Shown: in pieces, positions 40,041 through 49,600 of the stretch
How positions within the stretch are numbered: the first letter of the stretch is position 1
Layout of the letters: the number at the start of each line of letters is the position of its first letter
From: Euglena gracilis
Lineage: Eukaryota > Euglenida > Euglenophyceae > Euglenales
Assembly (NCBI GenBank): GCA_039621445.1
Contig: CP154955.1
Location: forward strand, 57,196,619 to 57,260,618
Direction: 5' to 3'
DNA length: 64,000 bases
Made by a program: the position numbers and the translations under genes
The notes under the pieces: generated by a model
The model's input: the letters and a program-made list of their open reading frames with translations, nothing else
What the model was told of the DNA's origin: nothing
Databases searched by the model: none

Positions 40041-41904
40041 GTACTGCACACCCATACCCAGAACAATCGTATAGATGCAAAAAAACGCGATTGAAAGTCA
40101 AAAAATTTCCAAGAAAGAAAAACCTCAGCAAAATTGGACTGTGCCAAACTTTTGTCCATTTTTTTTGAGCTTCATTTTTTTTAACCCCCTCCTAAAAACT
40201 ACCAATTTTTAACCTGAAATTTTTGAGATTTTTTGTGTGAAAAAAATGTGGTTTTCCATCAAAAAATCATGTATTTTGAGTTCGCTTTTCAAAAAAATTT
40301 TCAAAAATTTCCCTCGACCAACATCCCCGTTGGCCGAAATGGGTGAAAATGCTGTGGTGGGTGGGGGGTCGACCCACCCCACCAGGCCTTCCTGTTCTGC
40401 CCTGCCCCACTCACAAGTGTGGGGTAAATGTGGGGAAGTCGAATTTGAAAGTTTTTACCATGCATTCTTCTCATCCATGAAAAGAAGCTGCTCAGGTCAC
40501 TTGCAAAAGTGTGTGTGCTGAGTGTTGCCAGCACATGTACCTAGTGGGTGTGGTGTGCTTTCTCTGCTTATGTGACATTGTGCAAAGGGCACCTCAGGCG
40601 GTTGTTTCCGCACCCCTGGATGTTGGTTTTTTTGGATCAATTTCCATAGCAGTTTGTTGTCCAATCGCTGTGGTGTCAGGCCTTTGCTTGACGTTTGCAG
40701 AACCAGGCTTCTTTTTGAGTCACCTGACCCCCCCCCCCCCCGGGAGGGGGATGGGTGGGTCACCCCCCTGGGGGGGGGGGTCCCACGCCGGAAAAAAAAT
40801 GTTCAAAAATCAGCATTTTTGGTTCGATTTTCAAAGAAAAGTCAGGGATTTTTGACTGATTTCGACCCGATTTCCCGTCCGTGAAAGCGAAAAAATTTTC
40901 GGCCCCCCTACGTTTCGAGGAAGGAGGTGGGGCCGGCCCACCCCAATGTCGGGAGGGGCGGTCGGACCCCCCCCCCCCCACCCCTATGCTCCTATCCATC
41001 CCGGCTGGGTCTGGTCTGGGTGGGTGGGGAGGCTGGACTGCATCCAAGTTTGGATGGTGGGCATCCCAGACTGGGGGGGGTTTGTGGTTTCTTTATCTGC
41101 TGACCGGTGCGAGTCCCATCTTTGGGGATTTTTTTTGAAACAAATCTATCAGATATCCACAGAAACACCCATGAAAAACCTCATTTCCACGTCTTTTTTC
41201 ACCATTTTTTTGGGTTTCTGTGGGTCTTCTAGCAATTGGAATGGTGGGTATGGATTGGTTTTCGTTAGCCATCATTGTTTCCAGCATGATCAACCCCACC
41301 ATTCACATCAAAGAGGTCTGAGTTGCACTTCTCTCGCCCAACGGCATTCTTCACACCCCAGCTGGGGTTCGCTGTCGAAGTTATCATCTTTTGCGTTGAA
41401 TTCTTGAATTGTTGTGAGCTTTGCTTTCAGATTCTGCATGCAATTTATTCGTCGTTTATTCGTCTTGATGCAAAGTTGCAGAGGTAGCATGGGCTGCACC
41501 AGGAAAAATAATCGGCCACCCCAGGAAAAAATAATCCCATCAAATTGAGAATAATGTTGCGATCGTACATCTCTCTAAGGTTCAGGGGGGAGAAATTTGG
41601 GCTGGCAAGACCAGCCCTCCGGGACCCGAACCGGGGCGAGCTGGACTGAAAGCGGAAAAGTGCCCAAAAATGTCCTGCACAGTTTTGAAAAAATTGGTGC
41701 GTCTGAACCCCCCCCCCAAAATGGCCCAAACACAATTTTTGGCCACTTTTGAACACAGTTTTTTTAAAAAAATTTGGCGGCTTCGGGGTGGAAAAACTTT
41801 CGGCTGAACCCCCGAAGAGGGGCTGGCGAGCAGGCCAGGGTTCGATATAAGGAGGGGTGCATGGTTTAGGTGAGGGGTGTCCCCCCCACCCCCCCCGCCT
41901 GTTT

Positions 41905-42058
41905 ACCTTAGGCTCCGAGGAACCTCCGCGGAGCCAGGTTACCTTTGAGCCTCCGCGGAGCCTGGTTACCTGAGCCTCCGCGGAGCCTGGTTACCTTGGT
42001 GCCTCCGCGGTGCCTGGTTACCTTGGAGCCTCCGCGGAGGCTCCTCGGAGGTACCCAC
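41905..42058. repeat. CCTCCGCGGAGCCTGGTTACCTT tandem array
   Basis: Five imperfect units of 25-28 bp contain the palindrome CCTCCGCGGAGG and end with CTGGTTACC. The array stops six bases before the left end of DIRS element F. The remaining stretch from about 40.3 to 41.9 kb holds C/G-run hairpins and no supportable gene. Confidence 0.85.
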
Positions 42059-42125
42059 TGTTGTCGTACTCCCTCGAACAAAAGTGACCAGGGAGGAAGG
42101 GACACCGAGGGCGAAGCACAAAGAC

Positions 42126-42229
42126 CTTGTGAGGCCATGCCTTGTTCGCCGGCGGTTTGTTGTTTTGATTGTGATGACGCGTTGGGTTAGGAGTCTCTGC
42201 TTAGTGCCGCCTCGCCGGAGTTGGCTGAT
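42126..42229. repeat. Left inverted terminal repeat of DIRS element F
   Basis: This segment, from CCTTGTGAGGCCATGCC through GACGCGTTGGGTTAGG to CGCCGGAGTTGGCTGAT, is the reverse complement of 46512-46614 except for a short mismatch block (GCCT against TTTTTT). With the adjoining outer segment 42064-42131 it forms the left end of the element. Confidence 0.85.
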
Positions 42230-45200
42230 GATGCTGCTCCGACTTGGCGGCGTGGCTTCTTTCCCCTGGGGGGCGTCCCCCCCCTCCCCCCTCCCTGGCC
42301 CCCATTTTCTGACCGAGGGCTATTGAACACAAATTTTCTTTTACGGGCGGGGGGGTCGGGCTCACAAGGTCTTTGTGCTTCGCCCTCGGTGTCCCTTCCT
42401 CCCTGGTCACTTTTGTTCGAGGGAGTACGAGACACCTCGGGCTCTGCACTTTGCCCTTGTGAGGCCAGATTGTGCACTGAAATCAGGGGGGCCAGGGCAT
42501 TTTCCAAGGCACCTTGGGCACCAAGTCTTTGATAATGTGCTGTGAAAGCCTCAACCCCCTTCCACTGACCAATTTCACAAACTTCTTGGGCAGAAAGGCC
42601 CAATTTTTTGAGTAAACCAACCCCTGCCCCTCTGGTGGAGTGGGCCCCCCACACCTGGGGGGGTACCCCATGTCTGGTCAAAAAATCTTTTGTTAAGGAA
42701 GCAATTGTGTCAGCACTTATGGGTTTATAGGGGGGTTTTAATGAAAGAAGAAGGGGGCCCCCAGGTCTCACGTAAAACCGTGTGCTTGCCACATAAGACA
42801 GCATTAAATGAAAAGGGCTGATTTGTGGACATTGGGGAAAAGACACAACTCTCTCCCACTTGTGGAATTTCTGCCCTTTACGTTTGATCTTAATGTAGGG
42901 TGCCCTACCCAAAAAGCTTGTAGTTCGCTTGACATTGGCCAAATCAGAGGAACGGTATAAACAGAGAATTCTACAGCAAAAAATGAGTTGTGTACGCAAT
43001 GTACAAATATCAGTGGGCATAGGCTCCTTTGCCAGCCCCAGGAGGATTGGCAGGGGGTCCCAAAAAGCCCCATACTTCTCCAAATTCTGGTTCCAAAGCC
43101 TTTTATAAGGCATTAACACTCCATGGAACCTCAAACCACCAAACCCAGGGATTAAAAGCATTGCACTGTATGCATTACGGGCCTGGGCCTTTGAGAATTG
43201 GAATAATTGAATCAAAGCTTCAGCCACCTGGTCAGTGGTGGCTTCAGGGGGGGGGATCCCCCTTTTCTCCAAAATCACCCATAAAAGCGTGAAAGCACTT
43301 TGATAACGCTTTAAACTTGGGTTTCTTCCCAGGAAATCGTCAATGGTTTGATTTTGTATTTGTTTCCCCTCCAAAATTTGCCTGAGCAAATTATGCAAAG
43401 AAGGGGCCACCTGGGGGGTGGCATTTTGTCCCCCCTGCAATTGGTGAACATACCCCTGTAGGGGGTGATTTTGAGGCAGGGGGTCCCTGGAACTTTCATC
43501 TTTATTAATTGGGGCCACCATGTGGCTGAATCCCAGTAGGGGGTGACCATCAAAACTTTTGTCTGTGGAAACATTTTCAATCTGGGCAGGAATTTTTGAA
43601 TTACTGACCAGGGGGGGTTTGCATAAAGATCCCCCATGTTGTCCAGTGGACATTGTAATGCATCCACCCCCCTGGCCTCCCAATGGGGCCACCTGGCCAC
43701 AAATTGTGGCAGTTTTTTGTTGCCTGGGGAGGCAAAAAGGTCTGTTTCTGGGTTTATATAATTTTGGAGCTGATGTCTTAGCCATTGAAAAAGTTGGGGG
43801 TCCAGTGAATAATCCCCCCTGTCCATTTCCCATCTGCTGATTGGGTCTGCTAGGCATTCTTTGGAGGGAACCCACTTTACCTGTAGGTTTACATTGTGCT
43901 CCATGCACCATTTGAAAAATGGTCTTAGCATTTTGTTGAAGGGGTCTTTTCTGCCCCCCCCTTTGGTCAGGTAATAGTAAGTTACCTGGTTGTCCACTGA
44001 CAAGGAAATTGTTTCCCCTGGTGTGCTTAAACTTTTTACTGTGTTGATAGCAGCACTTAATTCTTTGACGTTGATGTGTAAAATGGAGTTTTCTCTCCAA
44101 AATTCCTGGATAATTTTTCCTGTTCGAATGTCTAGCCCCCCCCAGGCATGAGTGCTGCTGTCTGAGTGCAACTCCCTTGTTGCATTTTGGGGGAAGGGTC
44201 TGCCCCCCCATGTATCCAGCAGAATTTTTATTTCCCTTAATTGGGTCTTTATGTCTTGGGAAATGTAGTGTTTTGAATCCCAGGGGGCTGTGGCCTTTGC
44301 CACTAAGAAATTTGCAAGGGAGTCTGTGAAGGCCCTTAAAAAGGGCAGGGCCATTATATTGCATCTTACTTGGCCCAAAATGGCAGCCAACTGTCTTTTT
44401 GAAATGAACTCCTTTTTTACAATTTTGCCCAGTTCCCTTTTTATTGTCTTGGCTTTTTGGGGGGGCACCTGTAATTTTCCTTCCTGGAAATTTAGTTGAA
44501 AGCCCAGATGGTTTACAATTTGTGTTGGTTCCAGGGTTGATTTTTGGACATTGATTTTGAACCCTGATTTCAGCAAATCTTTGATGACTGTGTTTAGGTG
44601 AATTTGCAAATTGTGTCTGGTGGGAGCAACTAACAAAATGTCGTCCAGGTATATGAAAACCTGGATGCCCCTTTTCCTCCACAGTTTTTCGAATGTTTTC
44701 ATGACAGACATGAAAAGTTGAGGCATGATGTTTAGGCCAAAACAGCCTGCCTGGAATTCCCAGGTTTGCCCCCCCACTTGATGTCTTAAATATGGCCTTA
44801 GGGCCTGGCTGACTGGGATGTGAAAATATGCATCCTTCAGATCGATTTTGGCTGCCCAGTGGCCCTTTTCCAAAACTGGAAAAATGTGCTGGATGTGATC
44901 CAGCTTGAAGGGTTTTACTTGGAACTCCTGATTGAGTTCCCTGCAGTCGCTTATTAGGCGCCATTTTGTCTTTTCCCCCTCTGGTTTTGAAATTAAAAAC
45001 CAGGGAATTAGATGTTTTGTGTTTCCATGCTCCACCAACTTCACGGATCCAGATTTTTGGTAATCCTGCAGAATTTTTTCTGCCTGTTTCAGGTCCAAGT
45101 TGGCTCTGGGTTTTGGGTGGGTGGACAATGTTGGTGGGTTTACCCAGGGGGGTTGGATGCCATCTCTGATTAATCGACATGTTGCTGGGGGGGCGTTTTT

Positions 45201-45324
45201 CTGCCACCATTTTAGGCTCTTTTGCAGCCTGTGATGCAGGGGGGTGTCTCCCCATTTTTCCTCCATGGAATTTATTTGTTGAATTAGATGATTCTGGGGG
45301 GGTTGGGTTGGGGGTGTTGGACAT
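42187..45324 (-). CDS. DIRS tyrosine recombinase with long overlapping N-terminal extension (1045-codon frame)
   Basis: The catalytic part is the C-terminal ~350 residues. It has an N-terminal core-binding segment (TIDDFLGRNPSLKRYQSAF), then CLYRSSDLANVK with the first Arg. AHSTRGAGVGLLKKLG supplies the His-x-x-Arg, and IGQWKGVEAFTAHYQRL supplies the Trp/His-equivalent and nucleophilic Tyr. It would integrate the circular element DNA. The first ~650 codons lie in another phase of the RT/RNase H region and have no recognisable domain, but the same start (MSNTP) and open frame recur in the second DIRS copy. The C terminus is encoded by the internal complementary region. Translation could instead start inside the frame, near 43500. 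Confidence 0.8.
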   Translation of the reverse strand: MSNTPNPTPPESSNSTNKFHGGKMGRHPPASQAAKEPKMVAEKRPPSNMSINQRWHPTPLGKPTNIVHPPKTQSQLGPETGRKNSAGLPKIWIREVGGAWKHKTSNSLVFNFKTRGGKDKMAPNKRLQGTQSGVPSKTLQAGSHPAHFSSFGKGPLGSQNRSEGCIFSHPSQPGPKAIFKTSSGGANLGIPGRLFWPKHHASTFHVCHENIRKTVEEKGHPGFHIPGRHFVSCSHQTQFANSPKHSHQRFAEIRVQNQCPKINPGTNTNCKPSGLSTKFPGRKITGAPPKSQDNKKGTGQNCKKGVHFKKTVGCHFGPSKMQYNGPALFKGLHRLPCKFLSGKGHSPLGFKTLHFPRHKDPIKGNKNSAGYMGGQTLPPKCNKGVALRQQHSCLGGARHSNRKNYPGILERKLHFTHQRQRIKCCYQHSKKFKHTRGNNFLVSGQPGNLLLPDQRGGQKRPLQQNAKTIFQMVHGAQCKPTGKVGSLQRMPSRPNQQMGNGQGGLFTGPPTFSMAKTSAPKLYKPRNRPFCLPRQQKTATICGQVAPLGGQGGGCITMSTGQHGGSLCKPPLVSNSKIPAQIENVSTDKSFDGHPLLGFSHMVAPINKDESSRDPLPQNHPLQGYVHQLQGGQNATPQVAPSLHNLLRQILEGKQIQNQTIDDFLGRNPSLKRYQSAFTLLWVILEKRGIPPPEATTDQVAEALIQLFQFSKAQARNAYSAMLLIPGFGGLRFHGVLMPYKRLWNQNLEKYGAFWDPLPILLGLAKEPMPTDICTLRTQLIFCCRILCLYRSSDLANVKRTTSFLGRAPYIKIKRKGQKFHKWERVVSFPQCPQISPFHLMLSYVASTRFYVRPGGPLLLSLKPPYKPISADTIASLTKDFLTRHGVPPQVWGAHSTRGAGVGLLKKLGLSAQEVCEIGQWKGVEAFTAHYQRLGAQGALENALAPLISVHNLASQGQSAEPEVSRTPSNKSDQGGRDTEGEAQRPCEPDPPARKRKFVFNSPRSENGGQGGGRGGTPPRGKKPRRQVGAASSANSGEAALSRDS
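42359..42467. repeat. Internal complementary region of DIRS element F
   Basis: Positions 42359-42430 are the reverse complement of the left outer edge 42064-42134. Positions 42431-42467 are the reverse complement of the right outer edge 46609-46643. This region serves as template for joining the ends during circle formation in DIRS replication. It also encodes the last ~40 residues of the recombinase frame, a known overlap in this class. Confidence 0.88.
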
Positions 45325-46358
45325 TTCACCCTTAGGCCCCTAGGGCTTGAGCCCTTGGAAAGAGAAAAATATTCTGGGGGGATGTGCATGCACTCTCCTC
45401 TCTGCTCACCTCTCTGGAGGATCTTGTTGTTGGTATACATACCATAGGGCTTACTGCCCCTGTTTTGCCTATCTGGCCTCCTCCATGATGATTGAGTTGG
45501 TTTACATACCATAGGGGGGCCACTGAGGGTCCCCCCCTTGTTGATTTGGTTGGGGGATTTGAAGCATGATGAAGAAATACTTGTGGGGGTCCTTCCCCTT
45601 CCCCCTGTTCCATCAGAGGGGCCTCTGGGGGTCCCTTTTCCTCCTGGGGCTGGGCAGAATGTGTTAAATACAAAGCCCCTGTGGGGCTGCCCCTTAGCTT
45701 CTGGGGGGCCTGTGGAGGTCCACCCCTTGTATGGCTGCCATAGCCCTTTGAATGGCCATCTTGGCCCAAGCCCCTTTGATACTTCTGGCCTCCATGGCCG
45801 GGGCTGTGAAATCTTTCCTTCCAGGACCACTTGAAATCTGGGGGGGCTGCTGTGGCCCCCCCCTTTCCCCCTGAAAGGGGTGGGTGTGTTAGATGGAGTG
45901 GGGAGGGGTGGTAGACTTTTTCTGCCCCTCCCTGAGGGGACTTGCTTGTTGAATTGGCCCCCTTGGCCACCACCTTGTCCTTGATTCCATCTGCCCCATT
46001 GCTGTTGGGGCTGTGCCCTGGTGACTGGGCACCAATGTGGGCCTTGGCTTGGGCATCCCCTGTGGGATTTCTGCCCCATCCTTTTCTTGGATTGGGCACC
46101 AGTGCCCAGGCTTTGTTGCCCGTAGTGGTCTGGGATCTCTTTCCTCCTTCTGGTCTTTCTGACCACTGTTGTCCACAGGTTGTGGCCATCATTGGGGGGG
46201 GATTGGTTATGGGAAATTTCTGTTGGGGGGGAAATGATGGCCACTGACCGCCAACTGTCGACAGCACGTTCAGGTTCTCCAGCTGCAGCTGCCACCGCTG
46301 CTCCAGGTTGTTCACGTCGACAGCATACTTCCCATTTCTTTGTAAATTCATTGATCAT
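43311..46358 (-). CDS. DIRS RT/RNase H polyprotein (1015 aa)
   Basis: The N-terminal third is a basic Gly/Pro/Gln-rich Gag-like region. RT follows, with FLISKPEGEKTKWRLISDCR, KIDLKDAYFHIPVS (first catalytic Asp) and FIYLDDILLVAP (YLDD active site). RNase H follows with LHSDSSTHAWGGLDI and SLSVDNQVTYYYLTKGG. The C-terminal part has ETDLFASPGNKKLPQF, GDLYANPPWSVIQKFL and VLMVTPYWD. This is the NPPW-type, Dam-like domain known at this place in DIRS polyproteins and shared here with the LTR elements. The frame is open throughout. It overlaps the recombinase frame by about 2 kb. A separate minus-strand frame at 45332-46351 overlaps the N-terminal third and could equally be the Gag frame. Confidence 0.9.
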   Translation of the reverse strand: MINEFTKKWEVCCRREQPGAAVAAAAGEPERAVDSWRSVAIISPPTEISHNQSPPNDGHNLWTTVVRKTRRRKEIPDHYGQQSLGTGAQSKKRMGQKSHRGCPSQGPHWCPVTRAQPQQQWGRWNQGQGGGQGGQFNKQVPSGRGRKSLPPLPTPSNTPTPFRGKGGGHSSPPRFQVVLEGKISQPRPWRPEVSKGLGPRWPFKGLWQPYKGWTSTGPPEAKGQPHRGFVFNTFCPAPGGKGTPRGPSDGTGGRGRTPTSISSSCFKSPNQINKGGTLSGPPMVCKPTQSSWRRPDRQNRGSKPYGMYTNNKILQRGEQRGECMHIPPEYFSLSKGSSPRGLRVKCPTPPTQPPQNHLIQQINSMEEKWGDTPLHHRLQKSLKWWQKNAPPATCRLIRDGIQPPWVNPPTLSTHPKPRANLDLKQAEKILQDYQKSGSVKLVEHGNTKHLIPWFLISKPEGEKTKWRLISDCRELNQEFQVKPFKLDHIQHIFPVLEKGHWAAKIDLKDAYFHIPVSQALRPYLRHQVGGQTWEFQAGCFGLNIMPQLFMSVMKTFEKLWRKRGIQVFIYLDDILLVAPTRHNLQIHLNTVIKDLLKSGFKINVQKSTLEPTQIVNHLGFQLNFQEGKLQVPPQKAKTIKRELGKIVKKEFISKRQLAAILGQVRCNIMALPFLRAFTDSLANFLVAKATAPWDSKHYISQDIKTQLREIKILLDTWGGRPFPQNATRELHSDSSTHAWGGLDIRTGKIIQEFWRENSILHINVKELSAAINTVKSLSTPGETISLSVDNQVTYYYLTKGGGRKDPFNKMLRPFFKWCMEHNVNLQVKWVPSKECLADPISRWEMDRGDYSLDPQLFQWLRHQLQNYINPETDLFASPGNKKLPQFVARWPHWEARGVDALQCPLDNMGDLYANPPWSVIQKFLPRLKMFPQTKVLMVTPYWDSATWWPQLIKMKVPGTPCLKITPYRGMFTNCRGDKMPPPRWPLLCIICSGKFWRGNKYKIKPLTISWEETQV

Positions 46359-46511
46359 CGAAGTCTACTTCAAACTGAATTTTTGGTTCTCAATTGATAA
46401 CCGTCAGGTTCGTGATCTTCTGGATATTGAATTGCTATTGACTTCTTCTTCTCTTTTCTCTTCTTTCGATAACTCTTTTCCTTTCTTCTGGGTGTCGAAG
46501 GGCCAGTTAAG

Positions 46512-46643
46512 AATCAGCCAACTCCGGCGAAAAAAGGCACTAAGCAGAGACTCCTAACCCAACGCGTCATCACAATCAAAACAACAAACCGCCGGCGAAC
46601 AAGGCATGGCCTCACAAGGGCAAAGTGCAGAGCCCGAGGTGTC
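46512..46643. repeat. Right inverted terminal repeat and outer edge of DIRS element F
   Basis: The inner part (46512-46614) pairs with 42126-42229, and the outer part (46609-46643, ending GAGGTGTC) pairs with 42431-42467. The plus-strand frame MASQGQSAEPEVS here mirrors the recombinase C-terminal coding, as expected from the shared sequence. Confidence 0.85.
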
Positions 46644-46680
46644 TGCACAGGCCATGTTTGGTATCGCACCGCTTTACCGT

Positions 46681-49600
46681 CTACCCGTTTGCTGCATACG
46701 CCATGTAAAATTTGTTGGAAACCAAAAATCTACTGTTGAGCTCCGGTTCGTTGACATCAAAGGAAGGGGTCTCCCAGTCCTTGATCCAATTATCCGGCAG
46801 CTTCTCCCTGGTACGTTCAGCATGATGGTGAAGATTCCGTTGGAGTTGCTCCCAGAAAATTCTGGGCAGCATCACCGGCCAGATGATGTAATTCATCCGG
46901 GGGTGATTCGCAGGCACCTGCGGGGGCATCCCCGGGGTCTGCTTGAAGTTGATGTCATACATCCACCTCGCTGTCCGAGCTCTTGCGGTATGGGGCCGTA
47001 ATACAGCCGCCAACCAACCTCTGAAGTCCACCAAATCGTGTTCTTCAGGAGGCCACAGTGGCAAGGCGTATCCGCCATGCTGACGCTTGGAGAACAGGGG
47101 GTAAACCTGTGTCTCCCAGTCGCCATCAGTCCAGAGGTAAGGCATTCTTACCTTGGCGTGTTCCTCGACGGCGAGGCGCATTGCCCCAGCGTCGATTTGG
47201 AACTGACGGGCCATTCCCGTGTGGCGGTAGCTTTCTACCTTTCGGAAGTCGGAGTGCTTCAGGCGGCCTTCCACCTGCTTGTACTCCTTCTTCCACTTCT
47301 CCAGTGTCTCCCAGTGCTGGGGGACAATGGTGGTGACTGCTCCATCAGCAGTCTGCACGAACTTGCCTCCTATACAGTTGATGCACAAGGCAGGGATATC
47401 CCTGTCGTGAGCATTCTCACTGTAGGAGTAGTTCAAGCTGTGCTTCCAGGCATTCAGGCACTCGCCACATACGAGCGCCACACAGTTCGGCACATATGCC
47501 CTGTGATGGAACCACGAGGATTGCACCTGCCGCTTGCACACATGCACAAGCGGTTGGTTATGCCGCACATGGTGGCATACGGTGCACGTCCAGGCAAAGG
47601 ACGTGCCGTGCTGGAAGTCCAACACGCAGTCCTCGCCAAAGTACTGTGCCAGTACTCTGGGTGAGCGCCTGTTCCAGAATGTCCAGGTATGTTCCGGGGC
47701 ATAGTGGAAATGTTCTCCTCGGACGAAGAGGGGCTGAATCCATCGATTCAGTGACCCTTTCTGGTGCCTAATAGCAGCCAGTTTCTTCGTCCTCTCTTCC
47801 ACGGTGCCTAGTCTGGTCAGGATATCCTGGGTCCAGAGCTGGGCATCCGCAGACACAGGAGGTGAAGCAGGTTCATCCTGCTCCTCATCCGTCGATCCGG
47901 CGGAAGATTGGGCCTGTCGACCACGAGCCTTACCTTTCGGTTTGCTCTGGCCGTACCCGGACGATGCAACGGCCGAATAGTCGTGCATTGTCGTAGGGCC
48001 TTTCGGCTGTCCGCCAGTCTGACCTCCAGCGCCACCTTTCGGTGGTGGTTTCCCATCACCGCCTTTGGAAGGGGGCTTACAGGGTGCAGCACCCGGTTTG
48101 CCTCCTTTCGGCTTCGCACTCCCGGAATCAGGAGGTGACGCCTGCGGCTTACTCCTGGTATCAGGAGCCGATGGTGCCGGAGTAGACGTTTGCCGTCTGG
48201 GCGAAGCGGGCATACTGACCGCTGGGTCCAGCATGACGCTCCGAGGGGTTGGCACTCGTTCCTGGGGTTGTTCAGCCGGCCGTCGCCGAACAGGTTCATC
48301 CTGTCCGACGAAGCGTGGCACTGTGGTCGTCACCGGAATCGGTGCTTCCACAGGCGCTGGCGCTCCCAGAAACTCTGCCATTGTCCTCGGGACGGCAGGG
48401 ACCCTGCGCGGTGTCGGTGGTCGTGGGGGTATCTCCTCCACTTCCATTTCGACATCCGGTCTAGGAGGTTGATCCTCCACAACCGCTGGCGCAGGTGCTA
48501 AGGGAGGTTGATCCTCCGCTGTAGCTGGTGCGACAGATGGCTCTGTCGGCTGGGGTTCATCCCCTGAAGGTGGTGGCACTGCTGTCGGAGATGGGGGTGC
48601 GGGGACATCGACATCTGGTGTCTCCACGACCTCAGCGGCGGAGCTTGATGCTACGCCTCCACCTCGTGGCGTTAGTGCAGCAGCCACGGCAGTAATGCCG
48701 GTGACTACGGCGCCGAGCACACGGCCTCCTAACGAGGTGCGTGCTGTGGGACTGGCAGGTTCTTCGAGGATATCCTCGACGACCATACCAGTCACCTCGG
48801 CTGGAGGCTCAGCCGTTGGAACAGGCGTAGCAGCCACAGGTATATCCCCTGTAGGTGCTTCGTCTGGCCTAGGCTGTGCCAGAGGAGACAGAGCAGCGTA
48901 GAGGATATCCTCCACGTTCTCACCTACCTCCTCAGGTAGTTCCTGGTCTCCACCTACCGGTGGACAGACGGAAACCGCCGCGGGAGCCGGGGAAACCGAT
49001 CGTTCCCCTGCCGCTCGCGGGGCCGAAACAAATGATACAGCCGTTCCTGTCGGAGACGGCGGCGCTGCCTCCAGTATGGTGACGGAGGGGCTGCGGTCGC
49101 GTTCCTCCCGCCGCGGAATCGCAGTGGTGGAAGCGACTGACGCCTCACGTCTCCTTCGCGCCAGAGGTTCATCCTCTGGGGCGATGAAGGCGCGCAGATC
49201 CTCGGGCGAACGAGGATCGTCGGGGTGCCATCGGCATCCCTGGGCATCCGCCAGCCTGTAAAAGGCCAGCGTATTGCTACTGGCGCTGTTGGGCCAGGGT
49301 GGCGGCCATGATGGCTGCACCCAGGCGTTGGCAGGCCTGTTCGGGCCCAGGAAGCCGCGGTAACGCGTGTCCTCCCAGACCTCAAAAAAGCCCTCCTCGA
49401 ACTCCTGAACGCATGCCAGAATCGGCATACGCTGGTCGAGGATGGCCTTCGGGTGAGACATCAGCGGAAGGAATACCTCCCGGTCGAGGGTACCGCCAAA
49501 CTGTCGCCGCAAATGTTCCTCCAGGCTGATATCAGCCAGGTGCCAGTTGGGGCGCAGGTGGCCGAGAATCCGACGACGAGGACCCTCGATGGCGTCACCG

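Larger units (their letters stand above)
42064..46643 (-). mobile_element. Element F: complete DIRS-type retrotransposon
   Basis: The structural hallmarks of DIRS elements are all present. There are inverted termini (42126-42229 against 46512-46614). An internal complementary region near the gene-3' end matches both outer edges, and the coding includes RT/RNase H plus a tyrosine recombinase. DIRS elements replicate through a circular intermediate and integrate by the recombinase, without target duplications. The limits are set by the internal complementary region, whose two halves meet at 42430/42431 and are complementary to the left edge from 42064 and the right edge to 46643. Both main frames are open, so this copy may be recent or active. 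Confidence 0.9.

Noticed and set aside
45332-46351. A separate third DIRS protein in another minus-strand phase
   Set aside because: It overlaps the Gag-like N-terminal third of the RT/RNase H frame, and both are Gly/Pro/Gln low complexity. I could not decide which is translated, so it is not listed as its own gene.
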